The position numbers were made by a program, and so were the translations under genes. The notes under the pieces are model-generated. The model worked only from the letters and a program-made list of their open reading frames with translations, had not been told where the DNA came from and searched no databases. From Oceanobacillus manasiensis (GTDB lineage Bacteria > Bacillota > Bacilli > Bacillales > Amphibacillaceae), in the NCBI RefSeq assembly GCF_000724085.1, contig NZ_CCDL010000001.1:1054001-1118000 (forward strand): 64,000 nt of DNA, given 5' to 3'. Below, piece by piece: positions 17,783-25,345 of the stretch (positions are counted from its first letter, which is position 1; the number at the start of each line of letters is the position of its first letter).

Positions 17783-18406
17783 GTGGAAACGGCTCAGCAG
17801 ATAAAGCTTTGGGCAAGACAAATAAAAGATATCGCACAAACTGGCTTAGCCTATGGAACAGACGTTTTTGATCGGGAAAGGTATCATCAAATGAACGAAA
17901 TAGCTACACAAATGCTCTCATTCATTTCAGGTAAAAAAATGGGAGAAATAAGGGAATTGCTTCCCATAGAAACAGGTTATAGCACACCAAAAATAGCTGT
18001 AAGGGGTGTGGTATTAAAAAAGGGAAAGTTATTAATGGTTAAAGAAGCAGCAGACGGATTATGGTGCCTCCCAGGGGGTTGGTGTGACACTGGCTTATCT
18101 CCAAGTCAAAATACTATAAAAGAGATAGAAGAAGAAACAGGTTTACGAACAAAAGCAACTAGACTTCTTTGCTTGTTTGATCAAACAAAACATCGTTCAT
18201 CCGTAACAATGCAACATATTTATACCATTTATTTTCAGTGCGAGTTAATTGGTGGGGAGTTAAGAAATAGTATTGAAACGGAAGATGTAGCGTTTTTTAA
18301 TGAAAACGAGCTACCCTCTCTTTCAAGTGAAAGAATAATGACTTGGCAAATAAAAAAAGCATTACATCTTGCCAGAAAAGATAGCGGCAACATTTATTTT
18401 GACTAA
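17783..18406 (+). CDS. NUDIX hydrolase with N-terminal Nudix_N_2-like domain
   Basis: The 207-residue protein has an N-terminal helical region of about 65 residues (AQQIKLWARQIKDIAQTGL) followed by a NUDIX domain with box GWCDTGLSPSQNTIKEIEEETGL. Compared with the consensus GX5EX7REUXEEXGU the first Glu is Leu and the Arg is Lys, while the metal-binding EEE part is kept. Relatives act on ADP-ribose or nucleoside-diphosphate sugars. The GTG start at 17783 follows GAGGAGG. It belongs to the same tight gene string as the mutase gene, suggesting a role in sugar nucleotide turnover; this is not proven. Confidence 0.8.
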   Translation: METAQQIKLWARQIKDIAQTGLAYGTDVFDRERYHQMNEIATQMLSFISGKKMGEIRELLPIETGYSTPKIAVRGVVLKKGKLLMVKEAADGLWCLPGGWCDTGLSPSQNTIKEIEEETGLRTKATRLLCLFDQTKHRSSVTMQHIYTIYFQCELIGGELRNSIETEDVAFFNENELPSLSSERIMTWQIKKALHLARKDSGNIYFD

Positions 18407-18420
18407 GATGGAGGTGTGCT

Positions 18421-19251
18421 ATGAAAATAGTTGAGCAATTCATTCAATCCAAATCTGGAAATATTGATCAATGTGAAGATACATTTTACTGTAATGAACA
18501 TTTTGCAATAGTCATTGATGGAGCAACAAATGTCTCTGGACGACAGTTTTCCGGGAAGACCCCTGGGCAACTAGCCGCAGCTACCATTAGAGATACCTTC
18601 CTACAATTGAATGGAAAAGAAGATATTATAGCTATCATTCAATCGATTAATTTAAATTTTCAAGAGTTGTATAAAACATTAGATATAGAAGCTGAAATAC
18701 TTGAGAAGCCATACATACGCCCTAGTGCTGCTATGATTGTTTTTAGTAAATTTCATAATAAAGTATGGATGATTGGCGACTGCCAATGTTTCTATAATGA
18801 TACACTATACCAAAATATTAAGCGGGTAGATCAAGTATTTGAAGAAGTCCGAAGTATTATATTAAAAGGGGAATTACAAGCTGGCAAGCGGCTTGAGGAA
18901 TTATTAGAAAAAGATATCGGTTTTGAATTGATTAAACCTTTGATTCAAAAACAGTATAATTTCCAGAATGCGACACCGATTAGTACTTTGAGCTATGGGG
19001 TGGTGAATGGTTTTTCCATTCCTCCCGAATTAATAAAAACACTCGAAGTATCCCAGCAAACAGAGTTTATTTCACTCGCATCAGATGGATACCCTAGAAT
19101 TTATGAAAACCTGGAAAAGTCGGAAGAGGAGCTGGCCAGGCTTCTTTTAATAGACCCACTTTGCATTAAAGAAAATATTGGTACAAAAGGTGTAACTAAA
19201 AACAATATATCTTTTGATGATAGAACGTATTTAAAAGTCAGAATTAAATAA
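18421..19251 (+). CDS. PP2C-like protein phosphatase domain protein
   Basis: The 276-residue protein shows the ordered metal-binding motifs of PP2C phosphatases: CEDTF near residue 20, VIDGAT near 32-37, MIGDCQ near the middle, SDGYP in the C-terminal third and DDRTYL at the end. It is short and divergent but the order is right. It follows the NUDIX gene by 14 bases with GGAGGTG as ribosome binding site. The substrate is unknown; it might act on a phosphoprotein or a small phosphoester. The family call rests on motifs only. Confidence 0.65.
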   Translation: MKIVEQFIQSKSGNIDQCEDTFYCNEHFAIVIDGATNVSGRQFSGKTPGQLAAATIRDTFLQLNGKEDIIAIIQSINLNFQELYKTLDIEAEILEKPYIRPSAAMIVFSKFHNKVWMIGDCQCFYNDTLYQNIKRVDQVFEEVRSIILKGELQAGKRLEELLEKDIGFELIKPLIQKQYNFQNATPISTLSYGVVNGFSIPPELIKTLEVSQQTEFISLASDGYPRIYENLEKSEEELARLLLIDPLCIKENIGTKGVTKNNISFDDRTYLKVRIK

Positions 19252-19373
19252 AAATATAGTACCCATTAATTATGTACATCATGAATGATTTATAGATGCT
19301 TGGTAAGACTCCCAAGGAAAGTGTGGTGAAACTAAAAGTTTTAAAAATTACAAGGAGAAGGGGAGAGATTTAA

Positions 19374-20198
19374 ATGAGAAAGTATCTTTTCGGAATTGGT
19401 TTAAGTATTCTATTGGTATTCTCCATGTCAACAAGTGCATTTGCAGATGGGAAGGGATATGGAAAAGCAGTTGGAGTTAATGTCATGTCCTATAACATTT
19501 ATCACGGTGTAGGACTGGATGGGACACTTAGTTTAGAAAGAATCGCAGATGTCATAAGAGATGCGGAAGCAGAAATTATAGGGATACAAGAGGTGGATAG
19601 GTTTTATGGTGAGAGAAGTGATTTTCAGGACCAGGCAAAAGAATTAGCTGAATTACTTAACTACCATTATGTGTATGGTGCAAATCTTGACTTGGAACCT
19701 GGTGAAGGGCAAAAAAACAACAGACAATATGGTACTGCTATACTAAGCAAGTATCCTATCATTGATTCAGAAAATATTTTTCTCAGTAGCTTTGGTAAGG
19801 AGCAGCGCGGCCTTCTTCGGGCAAAGGTTAATGTTAGAGGCATCCATGTAAATGTGTACAATACACACTTAGGGTTGGATGTACCTAGTCGCATGGCACA
19901 AGTAGAAGAAGTTATTGATGTTACGTCATCATTTAGTGGTCCACGGATTTTGACGGGTGACCTTAATGCAGAACCCGATAGTGAGGAATTTCAGTTTTTA
20001 CTCGATGGAGGGAACTTTATAGATAGTTTTGCAGGGGAAGAGAATGCTAATACTTTCCCGATAATTGAACCGACTAAAAGGATAGATTATATTCTGCATT
20101 CGCCGTCCATAGAGCTATCCAACCAGCGGGTAATCTATACCGAAGCATCAGATCATCTACCGATAGTTACGGAAATGAAAATTAAGCGGGGTAGGTAA
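19374..20198 (+). CDS. secreted endonuclease/exonuclease/phosphatase-fold phosphodiesterase
   Basis: The 274-residue protein starts with a Sec signal peptide (MRKYLFGIGLSILLVFSMS, cleavage near SAFA-DG). The mature part has the DNase I/EEP motifs: NVMSYNIYHG, IGIQEVDR, NTHLGLD, LTGDLNAEPDSEEF, RIDYIL and ASDHLPIV. Such secreted enzymes cut phosphodiesters in nucleic acids, phospholipids or inositol and glycerol phosphodiesters. AAGGAGAAGGGGAGAG lies before the ATG. Beside a putative sugar-phosphate importer it may release the imported phosphoester outside the cell; this link is inference. Confidence 0.82.
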   Translation: MRKYLFGIGLSILLVFSMSTSAFADGKGYGKAVGVNVMSYNIYHGVGLDGTLSLERIADVIRDAEAEIIGIQEVDRFYGERSDFQDQAKELAELLNYHYVYGANLDLEPGEGQKNNRQYGTAILSKYPIIDSENIFLSSFGKEQRGLLRAKVNVRGIHVNVYNTHLGLDVPSRMAQVEEVIDVTSSFSGPRILTGDLNAEPDSEEFQFLLDGGNFIDSFAGEENANTFPIIEPTKRIDYILHSPSIELSNQRVIYTEASDHLPIVTEMKIKRGR

Positions 20199-20261
20199 GA
20201 GGGCCCGTTAAGAAAAGTATTTCGAGTAAAAAAAATTGTTATTGAAAAATATTAATCAGTT

Positions 20262-20288
20262 TTGACTTCAGGGTCGATGAAGGAGTAG
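20262..20288 (+). repeat. 27-bp direct repeat, right copy
   Basis: This intergenic sequence is identical to the last 27 bases of the MalG-like gene (7587-7613), including the stop codon. Nothing upstream of it resembles a permease gene. A terminator follows 14 bases later, as after a real gene end. Confidence 0.85.
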
Positions 20289-20302
20289 AGAGGTGAGTTT
20301 AG

Positions 20303-20335
20303 AGCACAGGGTGCGGGCCTTGTGCTTTAATATTT
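20303..20335 (+). terminator. intrinsic terminator downstream of the right 27-bp repeat
   Basis: AGCACAGGG (20303-20311) pairs with CCTTGTGCT (20318-20326, one G-T pair) and is followed by TTTAATATTT. It may be the original terminator of the permease operon before an insertion. Confidence 0.65.
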
Positions 20336-20433
20336 CAGGTTAAAGTATTAAATTTTCTGAAGTTAAATTTGGTTTTAATCTTATTAGGTGTAACAAAGGG
20401 CATTTAGGTCACTTCAAATTTTAGGAGGATATT

Positions 20434-20763
20434 ATGACTGAAGACTTTTATTGCGACGAAGTATTAAGCGGGAAAACTCCGGTTAATAAAGTGTTGGAGA
20501 CTGAAAATGTACTAGCTTATTATCACACAAAACCTTTTTGGCCAATTCATATTGTTGCCATACCAAAGAGACATATCCCTTCCTTAATTACATTGGAAGA
20601 TAGTGATAATGAATTATTAATAGAATTACTAGGAGTTATTAGGAAAGTTGCTGCTACGGTTACAGAGGAAAATGGAGCCTGTAGAGTTATCACAAACTTA
20701 GGTGATTATCAGGATTCAAAACATCTACATTGGCATATTGTCTCTGGAGAAAAATTGAGATAG
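20434..20763 (+). CDS. HIT-family protein (HINT-like)
   Basis: The 109-residue protein has the histidine triad HLHWHIVSG near its C-terminus and the family segments PFWPIHIVAIPKRHIPSL and VITNLGDYQDSKHLHWH. HIT proteins hydrolyse nucleoside phosphoramidates or similar nucleotide conjugates. AGGAGG precedes the ATG. It stands alone just right of the island border; its own terminator lies at 20821. The N-terminus DEVLSGKTPVNKVLETENVLAYYHT agrees with a HINT-type fold. Confidence 0.85.
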   Translation: MTEDFYCDEVLSGKTPVNKVLETENVLAYYHTKPFWPIHIVAIPKRHIPSLITLEDSDNELLIELLGVIRKVAATVTEENGACRVITNLGDYQDSKHLHWHIVSGEKLR

Positions 20764-20820
20764 TGAACGTATTTCATTCACTATTTAGAGGTAATAGTGA
20801 ATTATATGTGGTGTAGAGTG

Positions 20821-20850
20821 GATACTTAGCTGTTGAGTATCTTGTTTTTA
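20821..20850 (+). terminator. terminator of the HIT gene
   Basis: GATACT (20821-20826) and AGTATC (20836-20841) form a 6-bp stem followed by TTGTTTTT. A separate 10-bp inverted repeat (20776-20785 with 20793-20802) lies between it and the stop codon. Confidence 0.55.
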
Positions 20851-20864
20851 AATAAAAAACCAAA

Positions 20865-20895
20865 AGCCTACATCTTTACAATAAAAATGTAGGCT
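20865..20895 (-). terminator. terminator of the PadR/DUF1048 operon
   Basis: AGCCTACAT (20865-20873) pairs with ATGTAGGCT (20887-20895). Read on the minus strand the stem is followed by TTTTGG and then TTTTTT, as expected for the convergent operon. Confidence 0.75.
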
Positions 20896-20941
20896 ATACA
20901 AACTGGTTTCAGAGGACTCATTTTCCAGAATGGCATTCAGA

Positions 20942-21280
20942 TTAATCACGACCAATCGAATCATTCAACTTCTCGCGATGTTTATCTTGCCACGATTTTG
21001 TGTCTTTCACTAGCTCATCGCAAAAGGCTGCCACGTCCTGGCCTGTGAGGTCAGTGACCTTCTTACCATTCGCTGCGCCTTCCTCGAAGAGATCGACAAT
21101 GCCAGTGAAGATTCGACTGGTATCCTCCCAGTCAGTAAGGCCACCAGTAGTCCACATGTATTTTTGGATTGCTTTATAAGCGTTAAAGTATTCCGTTGGT
21201 AGTGTCTTGGCACGTGCTTCTAACGCTTTCCATTCCCTCTTATCCTCGATGTTTCCAATAATTTTATCAATTAGACTCAT
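20942..21280 (-). CDS. DUF1048 family protein
   Basis: The 112-residue soluble protein begins [27 protein letters not shown] and ends [18 protein letters not shown], characteristic of the DUF1048 family of small helical proteins that are almost always encoded next to a PadR regulator. The ATG at 21280 sits one base after the PadR stop codon, and AAAGGAGAGG lies inside the PadR 3' end, so translation is coupled. A longer out-of-frame upstream extension is an artefact of overlap with PadR. The function is unknown. Confidence 0.88.
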   Translation of the reverse strand: MSLIDKIIGNIEDKREWKALEARAKTLPTEYFNAYKAIQKYMWTTGGLTDWEDTSRIFTGIVDLFEEGAANGKKVTDLTGQDVAAFCDELVKDTKSWQDKHREKLNDSIGRD

Positions 21281-21281
21281 T

Positions 21282-21644
21282 TTAACCTCTCCTTTTAATT
21301 TCCATCGTTTTGAGCTCAACCATTTTACTTGTAATAAAATCCCACTTGGTCCAAAAAACCTCAAGCTGCTCGCGGCCTGCTTCGGTAAGGGTGTAGAACT
21401 TTCTAGGCGGTCCGACAGTGGACTTCTTTTTCTCAATGTCAACCAGATTATTTTTTTCGAGCCTGATTGTAATCGTATATACAGTGCCTTCTACCACATC
21501 GGTAAATCCTAGTTCTCGCAAGTGTTGCGTGATTTCATAGCCATACGTTTCGCCGCGACTGATGATCTCGAGTACACAGCCCTCGAGCACTCCTTTTAGC
21601 ATTTCCGTAATATTTTCCAATTTCATCCCTCGTTTGTATTTCAC
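21282..21644 (-). CDS. PadR-family transcriptional regulator
   Basis: The 120-residue protein has the PadR winged-helix signature: [34 protein letters not shown], then [19 protein letters not shown] and [17 protein letters not shown]. The longest frame starts with GTG at 21644; an ATG at 21626 ([10 protein letters not shown]) is the more usual family start, but GAGGG touches that codon directly, so the true start is uncertain. A 14-bp inverted repeat overlapping its promoter is the probable autoregulatory operator. It forms an operon with the DUF1048 gene. Confidence 0.9.
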   Translation of the reverse strand: MKYKRGMKLENITEMLKGVLEGCVLEIISRGETYGYEITQHLRELGFTDVVEGTVYTITIRLEKNNLVDIEKKKSTVGPPRKFYTLTEAGREQLEVFWTKWDFITSKMVELKTMEIKRRG

Positions 21645-21662
21645 TAAAATTATTCACTTCAG

Positions 21663-21717
21663 TACTCTGTAATACTTATTACTAGTATATAGTATTACAG
21701 AGTAGTCGTTTTGTCAA
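21663..21717 (-). promoter_or_regulatory. PadR promoter and inverted-repeat operator
   Basis: On the minus strand TTGACA (21712-21717), 17 bases and TACTAT (21689-21694) form a strong promoter. A perfect inverted repeat, TACTCTGTAATACT (21663-21676) with AGTATTACAGAGTA (21691-21704), overlaps the -10 box and part of the spacer, the expected place for PadR autorepression. Confidence 0.85.
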
Positions 21718-21848
21718 AAGTGATTTTTAGAAAATCCTAATCACGCTTTACGGGGGGAAGAGCTAACAAGATGAAGATTGGTAATACGCGTCCTTCGCTT
21801 CGTGGTTTCGCCAGCATAACCAAAGTCCCACCCATTTACATAATCAAG

Positions 21849-21873
21849 GTTTTATTCCCACGTGATAGGGAAC
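21849..21873 (+). promoter_or_regulatory. possible sigma-B promoter of the pyruvate oxidase gene
   Basis: GTTTTA (21849-21854), 13 bases and GGGAAC (21868-21873) resemble the sigma-B pattern GTTTAA/GGGTAT. The Bacillus homologue YdaP is a general-stress gene, which fits, but the match is imperfect. Confidence 0.35.
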
Positions 21874-21924
21874 AGATTTAATAGCGATTAAGCGCACGAT
21901 TTAAGTGCAGGGAGGAGTTTATCA

Positions 21925-23640
21925 ATGAAAGCATCAAAGGCAGTTATTAACATATTAAGAGACTGGAATATCAAGCATGTATACGGATACCCAGGTGATT
22001 CTATTAATAATTTAATTGAAGGGTTGCGCAAAGCAGAGGATGATATCCGTTTTATACAGGTGCGTCATGAAGAGGTAGGTGCGCTTGCTGCCGCAGCAGA
22101 AGCGAAGCTGACGGGTCATGTTGGTGTTTGTTTATCAATCGGTGGACCCGGAGCTGTGCATCTATTGAATGGGATGTATGATGCCAGAGAAGATGGGGCT
22201 CCTCTAGTTGTCATTACGGGACAGGTCTCCCATGAAGTAATTGGCACAGATAATTTTCAGGAAGTAAATTTAGAGCGGATGTTTGATGATGTGGCCATTT
22301 TTAATAAGCGCGTAACATCTGGAGAACAGGTACAACCATTACTTAAACAGGCATTTAAGGAAGCAACGACACATAACGGGGTTGCTGTTCTAACCATACC
22401 AGACGATGTTTTTGAAGAAACGGTTAAAGAGGATAAGCTGCGTTCAACCGTCCAAAGCAATTATCGGTATTTCCCGGATAAAGAAGATTTAAAGCAGGCT
22501 GCTAAACTTTTACAGCAAGCGAAAAAGCCTGTCATTCTAGCTGGGAAGGGAGCTTTATCTGCGCAAAGCGAACTTGAAGAATTTGCAGAAAGAATAGCAG
22601 CCCCTGTAGTCGTTTCTTTACGTGGTAAAGGCGTACTTCCGGATGAACATCCATATAATTTAGGGAATCTAGGTCAAATAGGAACCAAACCATCCTATGA
22701 AGCCATGGAAGAAACGGATTTACTTATATTAGTTGGCACGAATTTTCCGTATCGCGACTTCTTGCCAGATGATGTCCCAGCCATCCAGATTGATATTGAC
22801 CCTTCGAAAATTGGGAAGTGGTATCCAACAGAGGTAGGATTAGTCGGTTCTTCAGCAGAAATTCTAGCACGATTTAATGAGCAGTTGTTTTATAAAGAAG
22901 ATCGTACTTTCCTTAAAGCATGCCAACAAAACATGGCAAACTGGTGGGAGCATTTGGATGAAATCGTAAAGGTAGAGGAAGGAGAACCCTTACAAGGCCC
23001 CCATGTAATGCATGCTTTGAATAATTATGTTGAGGATAATGCGATACTTTCTGTTGATGTAGGAAATGTCACCTCATGGCATGCAGGCTTTTTCCGTATG
23101 ACGAATCAAGACTTTATTGTTTCAAGCTGGCTGGCAACGATGGGGTGCGGTCTACCAGGAGCTATTGCAGCAAAATTAACCAACCCGAACAAACAAGTAT
23201 GGGCAATTTGTGGCGATGGCGGATTTTCCATGGGAATGCAGGATTACCTTACAGCAGTTAAATATGATTTACCGATTAATATTGTAGTGTTTAATAACGA
23301 GAAAATCGGGATGATTAAATACGAACAAGAACAAATGGGAAATATTCCATACCAAACGGATTTACAAACGATGAATTATGCAGCATTTGCAGAAATTTGT
23401 GGAGGTAAAGGGTTCAAAGTCTCCACCCAGGAAGAGTTGCAAACAGCCCTCGCGGACGCTGCAACAAATAATCAACCAACGATTATCGATGTGGATATTC
23501 AAGAACGCGCTCCATTACCAGGAAAAATTGAATGGAGCCAAGCAAGATCCTATTCCAAGCATATGTTTAAAAAGCTCATAGAGGGTGAAGGTAACTTTGA
23601 CATGCCTCCATTGAAAACAGTATTTAAGCGATTGTTTTAA
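21925..23640 (+). CDS. pyruvate oxidase-type TPP enzyme (YdaP/SpxB/PoxB-like)
   Basis: The 571-residue protein has the three-domain layout of the acetohydroxyacid synthase/pyruvate oxidase family. The N-terminal pyrimidine-binding domain shows VYGYPGDSINNLIEG and catalytic Glu in RHEEVGALAAAAEA; a central Rossmann-like domain follows (LKQAAKLLQQAKKPVILAGKG); the C-terminal pyrophosphate domain has the Mg/TPP motif CGDGGFSMGMQDYLTAVKYDLPINIVVFNN. The sequence near DNFQEVNLERMFDDVAIFNK is nearer to YdaP/pyruvate oxidase than to IlvB. It probably decarboxylates pyruvate to acetate or acetyl phosphate. GGGAGGAG precedes the ATG. It is followed by two terminators and is monocistronic. Confidence 0.88.
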   Translation: MKASKAVINILRDWNIKHVYGYPGDSINNLIEGLRKAEDDIRFIQVRHEEVGALAAAAEAKLTGHVGVCLSIGGPGAVHLLNGMYDAREDGAPLVVITGQVSHEVIGTDNFQEVNLERMFDDVAIFNKRVTSGEQVQPLLKQAFKEATTHNGVAVLTIPDDVFEETVKEDKLRSTVQSNYRYFPDKEDLKQAAKLLQQAKKPVILAGKGALSAQSELEEFAERIAAPVVVSLRGKGVLPDEHPYNLGNLGQIGTKPSYEAMEETDLLILVGTNFPYRDFLPDDVPAIQIDIDPSKIGKWYPTEVGLVGSSAEILARFNEQLFYKEDRTFLKACQQNMANWWEHLDEIVKVEEGEPLQGPHVMHALNNYVEDNAILSVDVGNVTSWHAGFFRMTNQDFIVSSWLATMGCGLPGAIAAKLTNPNKQVWAICGDGGFSMGMQDYLTAVKYDLPINIVVFNNEKIGMIKYEQEQMGNIPYQTDLQTMNYAAFAEICGGKGFKVSTQEELQTALADAATNNQPTIIDVDIQERAPLPGKIEWSQARSYSKHMFKKLIEGEGNFDMPPLKTVFKRLF

Positions 23641-23732
23641 AGTAGGATAAGGGATTTTCGTACAATTTATTCTACCAATCGCATTGTAAGTTATTTTGGA
23701 ATTAAAACAGGATTGATGTGAAGTAGAAAGAA

Positions 23733-23759
23733 GCACTGGTGATTCACTGGTGTTTTTTT
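23733..23759 (+). terminator. terminator after pyruvate oxidase gene (first)
   Basis: A hairpin from GCACTG (23733-23738) to TGGTGT (23747-23752 region), containing G-T pairs, is followed by a seven-T run. Confidence 0.6.
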
Positions 23760-23777
23760 CTTGTTGAGAAACATCGT

Positions 23778-23801
23778 GCTCTGCATTTTAGCAGAGCTTT
23801 T
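23778..23801 (+). terminator. terminator after pyruvate oxidase gene (second)
   Basis: GCTCTGC (23778-23784) and GCAGAGC (23791-23797) form a perfect stem with a 6-base loop followed by TTTT. Confidence 0.75.
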
Positions 23802-23841
23802 CCAAGGTGATTTTGCTTTTAAATAATGATTTTTTTAAAAA

Positions 23842-24324
23842 ATGGAACATATCCTTCGATTGAAACGTATTGGAAATAAGATAAGAGAGGAAGTGAACCT
23901 AATCAACTTATCAGAGATTGTAGAGGGAAATGAAATTTTCTTTATCCTGTTATATTGCTGTATTATTCTGTATGTTAATATTAGTTATCTTAGGGAACAT
24001 AAGGAGATAAAAGAAAACTTAGGTTCTATTTCTCCAGAGGATGAAAAAGAAATGATATTGTCGCCAGATAGTCTTGTGGTGATGCTTTTTTCTCTTGTTT
24101 TTAATTTTTTCAGAAGATGGATGTTGTATATAATTGCAGTAGTAATGACGGAAAGTATATTTATCCTTATTATCTCAGTGGTTTTATTTTTATATGGTCT
24201 CTATGATACGATATTTAACTACAGCATTGAAAAACTTAAAAAGTCGAGTATCGGTCTATATCTTGCAATTATAGATACGTTTTATATTGTTTTATTTGCT
24301 ATTTTTTTACTTTTTATTAATTAG
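23842..24324 (+). CDS. hypothetical membrane protein
   Basis: The product of up to 160 residues is hydrophobic, with about four predicted membrane segments: IFFILLYCCIILYVNISYL, a segment near LVVMLFSLVFNFF, YIIAVVMTESIFILIISVVLFLYGLYD and a final LAIIDTFYIVLFAIFLLFI. I do not recognise the family. The start is uncertain: the ATG at 23842 lacks a clear ribosome binding site and a GTG at 23893 is preceded by AGAGAGG but with only 2 bases of spacing. It heads a run of small genes of unknown role. Confidence 0.6.
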   Translation: MEHILRLKRIGNKIREEVNLINLSEIVEGNEIFFILLYCCIILYVNISYLREHKEIKENLGSISPEDEKEMILSPDSLVVMLFSLVFNFFRRWMLYIIAVVMTESIFILIISVVLFLYGLYDTIFNYSIEKLKKSSIGLYLAIIDTFYIVLFAIFLLFIN

Positions 24325-24401
24325 TATCTGCTAAATATTTAATAGCTTTTCTGAATTGCTATGGTCAACAATTACCTGGAAATAGACGGGGAGGTATATC
24401 A

Positions 24402-24758
24402 TTGTTAACCAAACAAACTGTATCTATTATTGTCGGGATTCTCACAATGATATTTTCAAGTTTCGCTTTGCTGACTCATAATGCTGACTTACTATTACTC
24501 CCGCCCATCCAATTTATATTGGGGTTGGTAACCGCTGGTATGTTAGTGTCTGGGATCACGTCCTTTCGCAATAAAACCATCGGAACAGGGTTGTTTTTCA
24601 CATTTATAACATTATTTTTGCTTTCAGTGATTATCTTAAACAACACGATGACAATGGAAGGCTTCATCCCTGTTTTAACAATGTTTATAGTGTTTGGTGT
24701 GCCGATAGGTATTATTGGGATGTTTGCTAACCGGATAAATGTGCGGGATGAGCTGTAA
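24402..24758 (+). CDS. small membrane protein, DUF3953-like
   Basis: The 118-residue protein has four predicted membrane segments (VSIIVGILTMIFSSFALL, a second near IQFILGLVTAGMLVSGI, TGLFFTFITLFLLSVII and VLTMFIVFGVPIGIIGMFA). The pattern resembles the DUF3953 family of small Bacillus membrane proteins; I am not certain. The start is TTG at 24402, seven bases after GGGGAGG. A lipoprotein gene follows after 12 bases. Function unknown. Confidence 0.65.
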   Translation: MLTKQTVSIIVGILTMIFSSFALLTHNADLLLLPPIQFILGLVTAGMLVSGITSFRNKTIGTGLFFTFITLFLLSVIILNNTMTMEGFIPVLTMFIVFGVPIGIIGMFANRINVRDEL

Positions 24759-24770
24759 AGGGTGGTTTGT

Positions 24771-25052
24771 ATGAAAAAATATAACCTTACGATAATGTGT
24801 GTGTTTATTTTGCTAACTTTCACTGGCTGTGATAATTGGCATAAAGATCCTAAAATAACGGAAGAGGAGGCAAAATCCATTGTTATAGAAGATCATCCTG
24901 GAGGCTCAGATAAAGTTAGAATAAAATCAGTGAGTCATAGTTCTGGAGAATATAAAGTGAAATGGGAAATTGATGCAGATTGCAATTTTGGTATAGACTA
25001 TATAGATGACCAGAGTGGTGAAATAGTAAAAAGTGAAGCATCTGCATGTTAG
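24771..25052 (+). CDS. small PepSY-like lipoprotein
   Basis: The 93-residue protein has a lipobox FTGC (Cys20) followed by KITEEEAKSIVIEDHPGG...VRIKSVSHSSGEYKVKWEIDADCNFGIDYIDDQSGEIV, which resembles a single PepSY domain (a helix with EEEAK..V, then strands with Y.V..E and I D..SGEI). The ATG at 24771 has AAAGGGTGG upstream; an in-frame ATG at 24762 is less well placed. It is probably anchored on the outer face of the membrane. PepSY domains often inhibit or chaperone extracellular proteases; a role here is unknown. Confidence 0.65.
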   Translation: MKKYNLTIMCVFILLTFTGCDNWHKDPKITEEEAKSIVIEDHPGGSDKVRIKSVSHSSGEYKVKWEIDADCNFGIDYIDDQSGEIVKSEASAC

Positions 25053-25101
25053 TAATGCTGAGTAGCCGTTTAATTTTCAAAAGGGAGAGGTGAGGAAAGT
25101 A

Positions 25102-25263
25102 ATGGAGAGGATCATCGAGCAAAATAAAGACGAGGCTATACTAAAATACATTGTGGTGACACTGTTTTCATTCGTGACTTTTAAAAAGGTAAAGAGATTA
25201 GAAAAACGCCGGGGAGAATTAAAGGAGAGAATGGAACAAGAAAAGGACCATCACAGAGTTTAA
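25102..25263 (+). CDS. small hypothetical protein, 53 residues
   Basis: A short frame starts MERIIEQNKDEAILKYIV with one weakly hydrophobic stretch (ILKYIVVTLFSFVTF) and a highly charged C-terminus rich in Lys, Arg and Glu. GGGAGAGGTGAGG lies upstream at normal spacing. It is too short for a family call. The clear ribosome binding site and position after other small genes are the only support. Confidence 0.4.
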   Translation: MERIIEQNKDEAILKYIVVTLFSFVTFKKVKRLEKRRGELKERMEQEKDHHRV

Positions 25264-25345
25264 GTGACTTTTGGAAAGTGGTAGTTTTCAAAATGATAAG
25301 CACTTGGACTTTATCCAAGCGCTTTATTATGTCCTTAGCATCCGC

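Noticed and set aside
7614-20261. Integrase, transposase or insertion-sequence ends inside the 27-bp-flanked block
   Set aside because: No such protein motifs or terminal inverted repeats were found; the insertion idea rests on the direct repeats alone.
25305-25345. AAGCGCTT palindrome near the 3' end of xylR as a cre site
   Set aside because: Flanks match the consensus poorly on both strands and it is downstream of xylR, not near a promoter.
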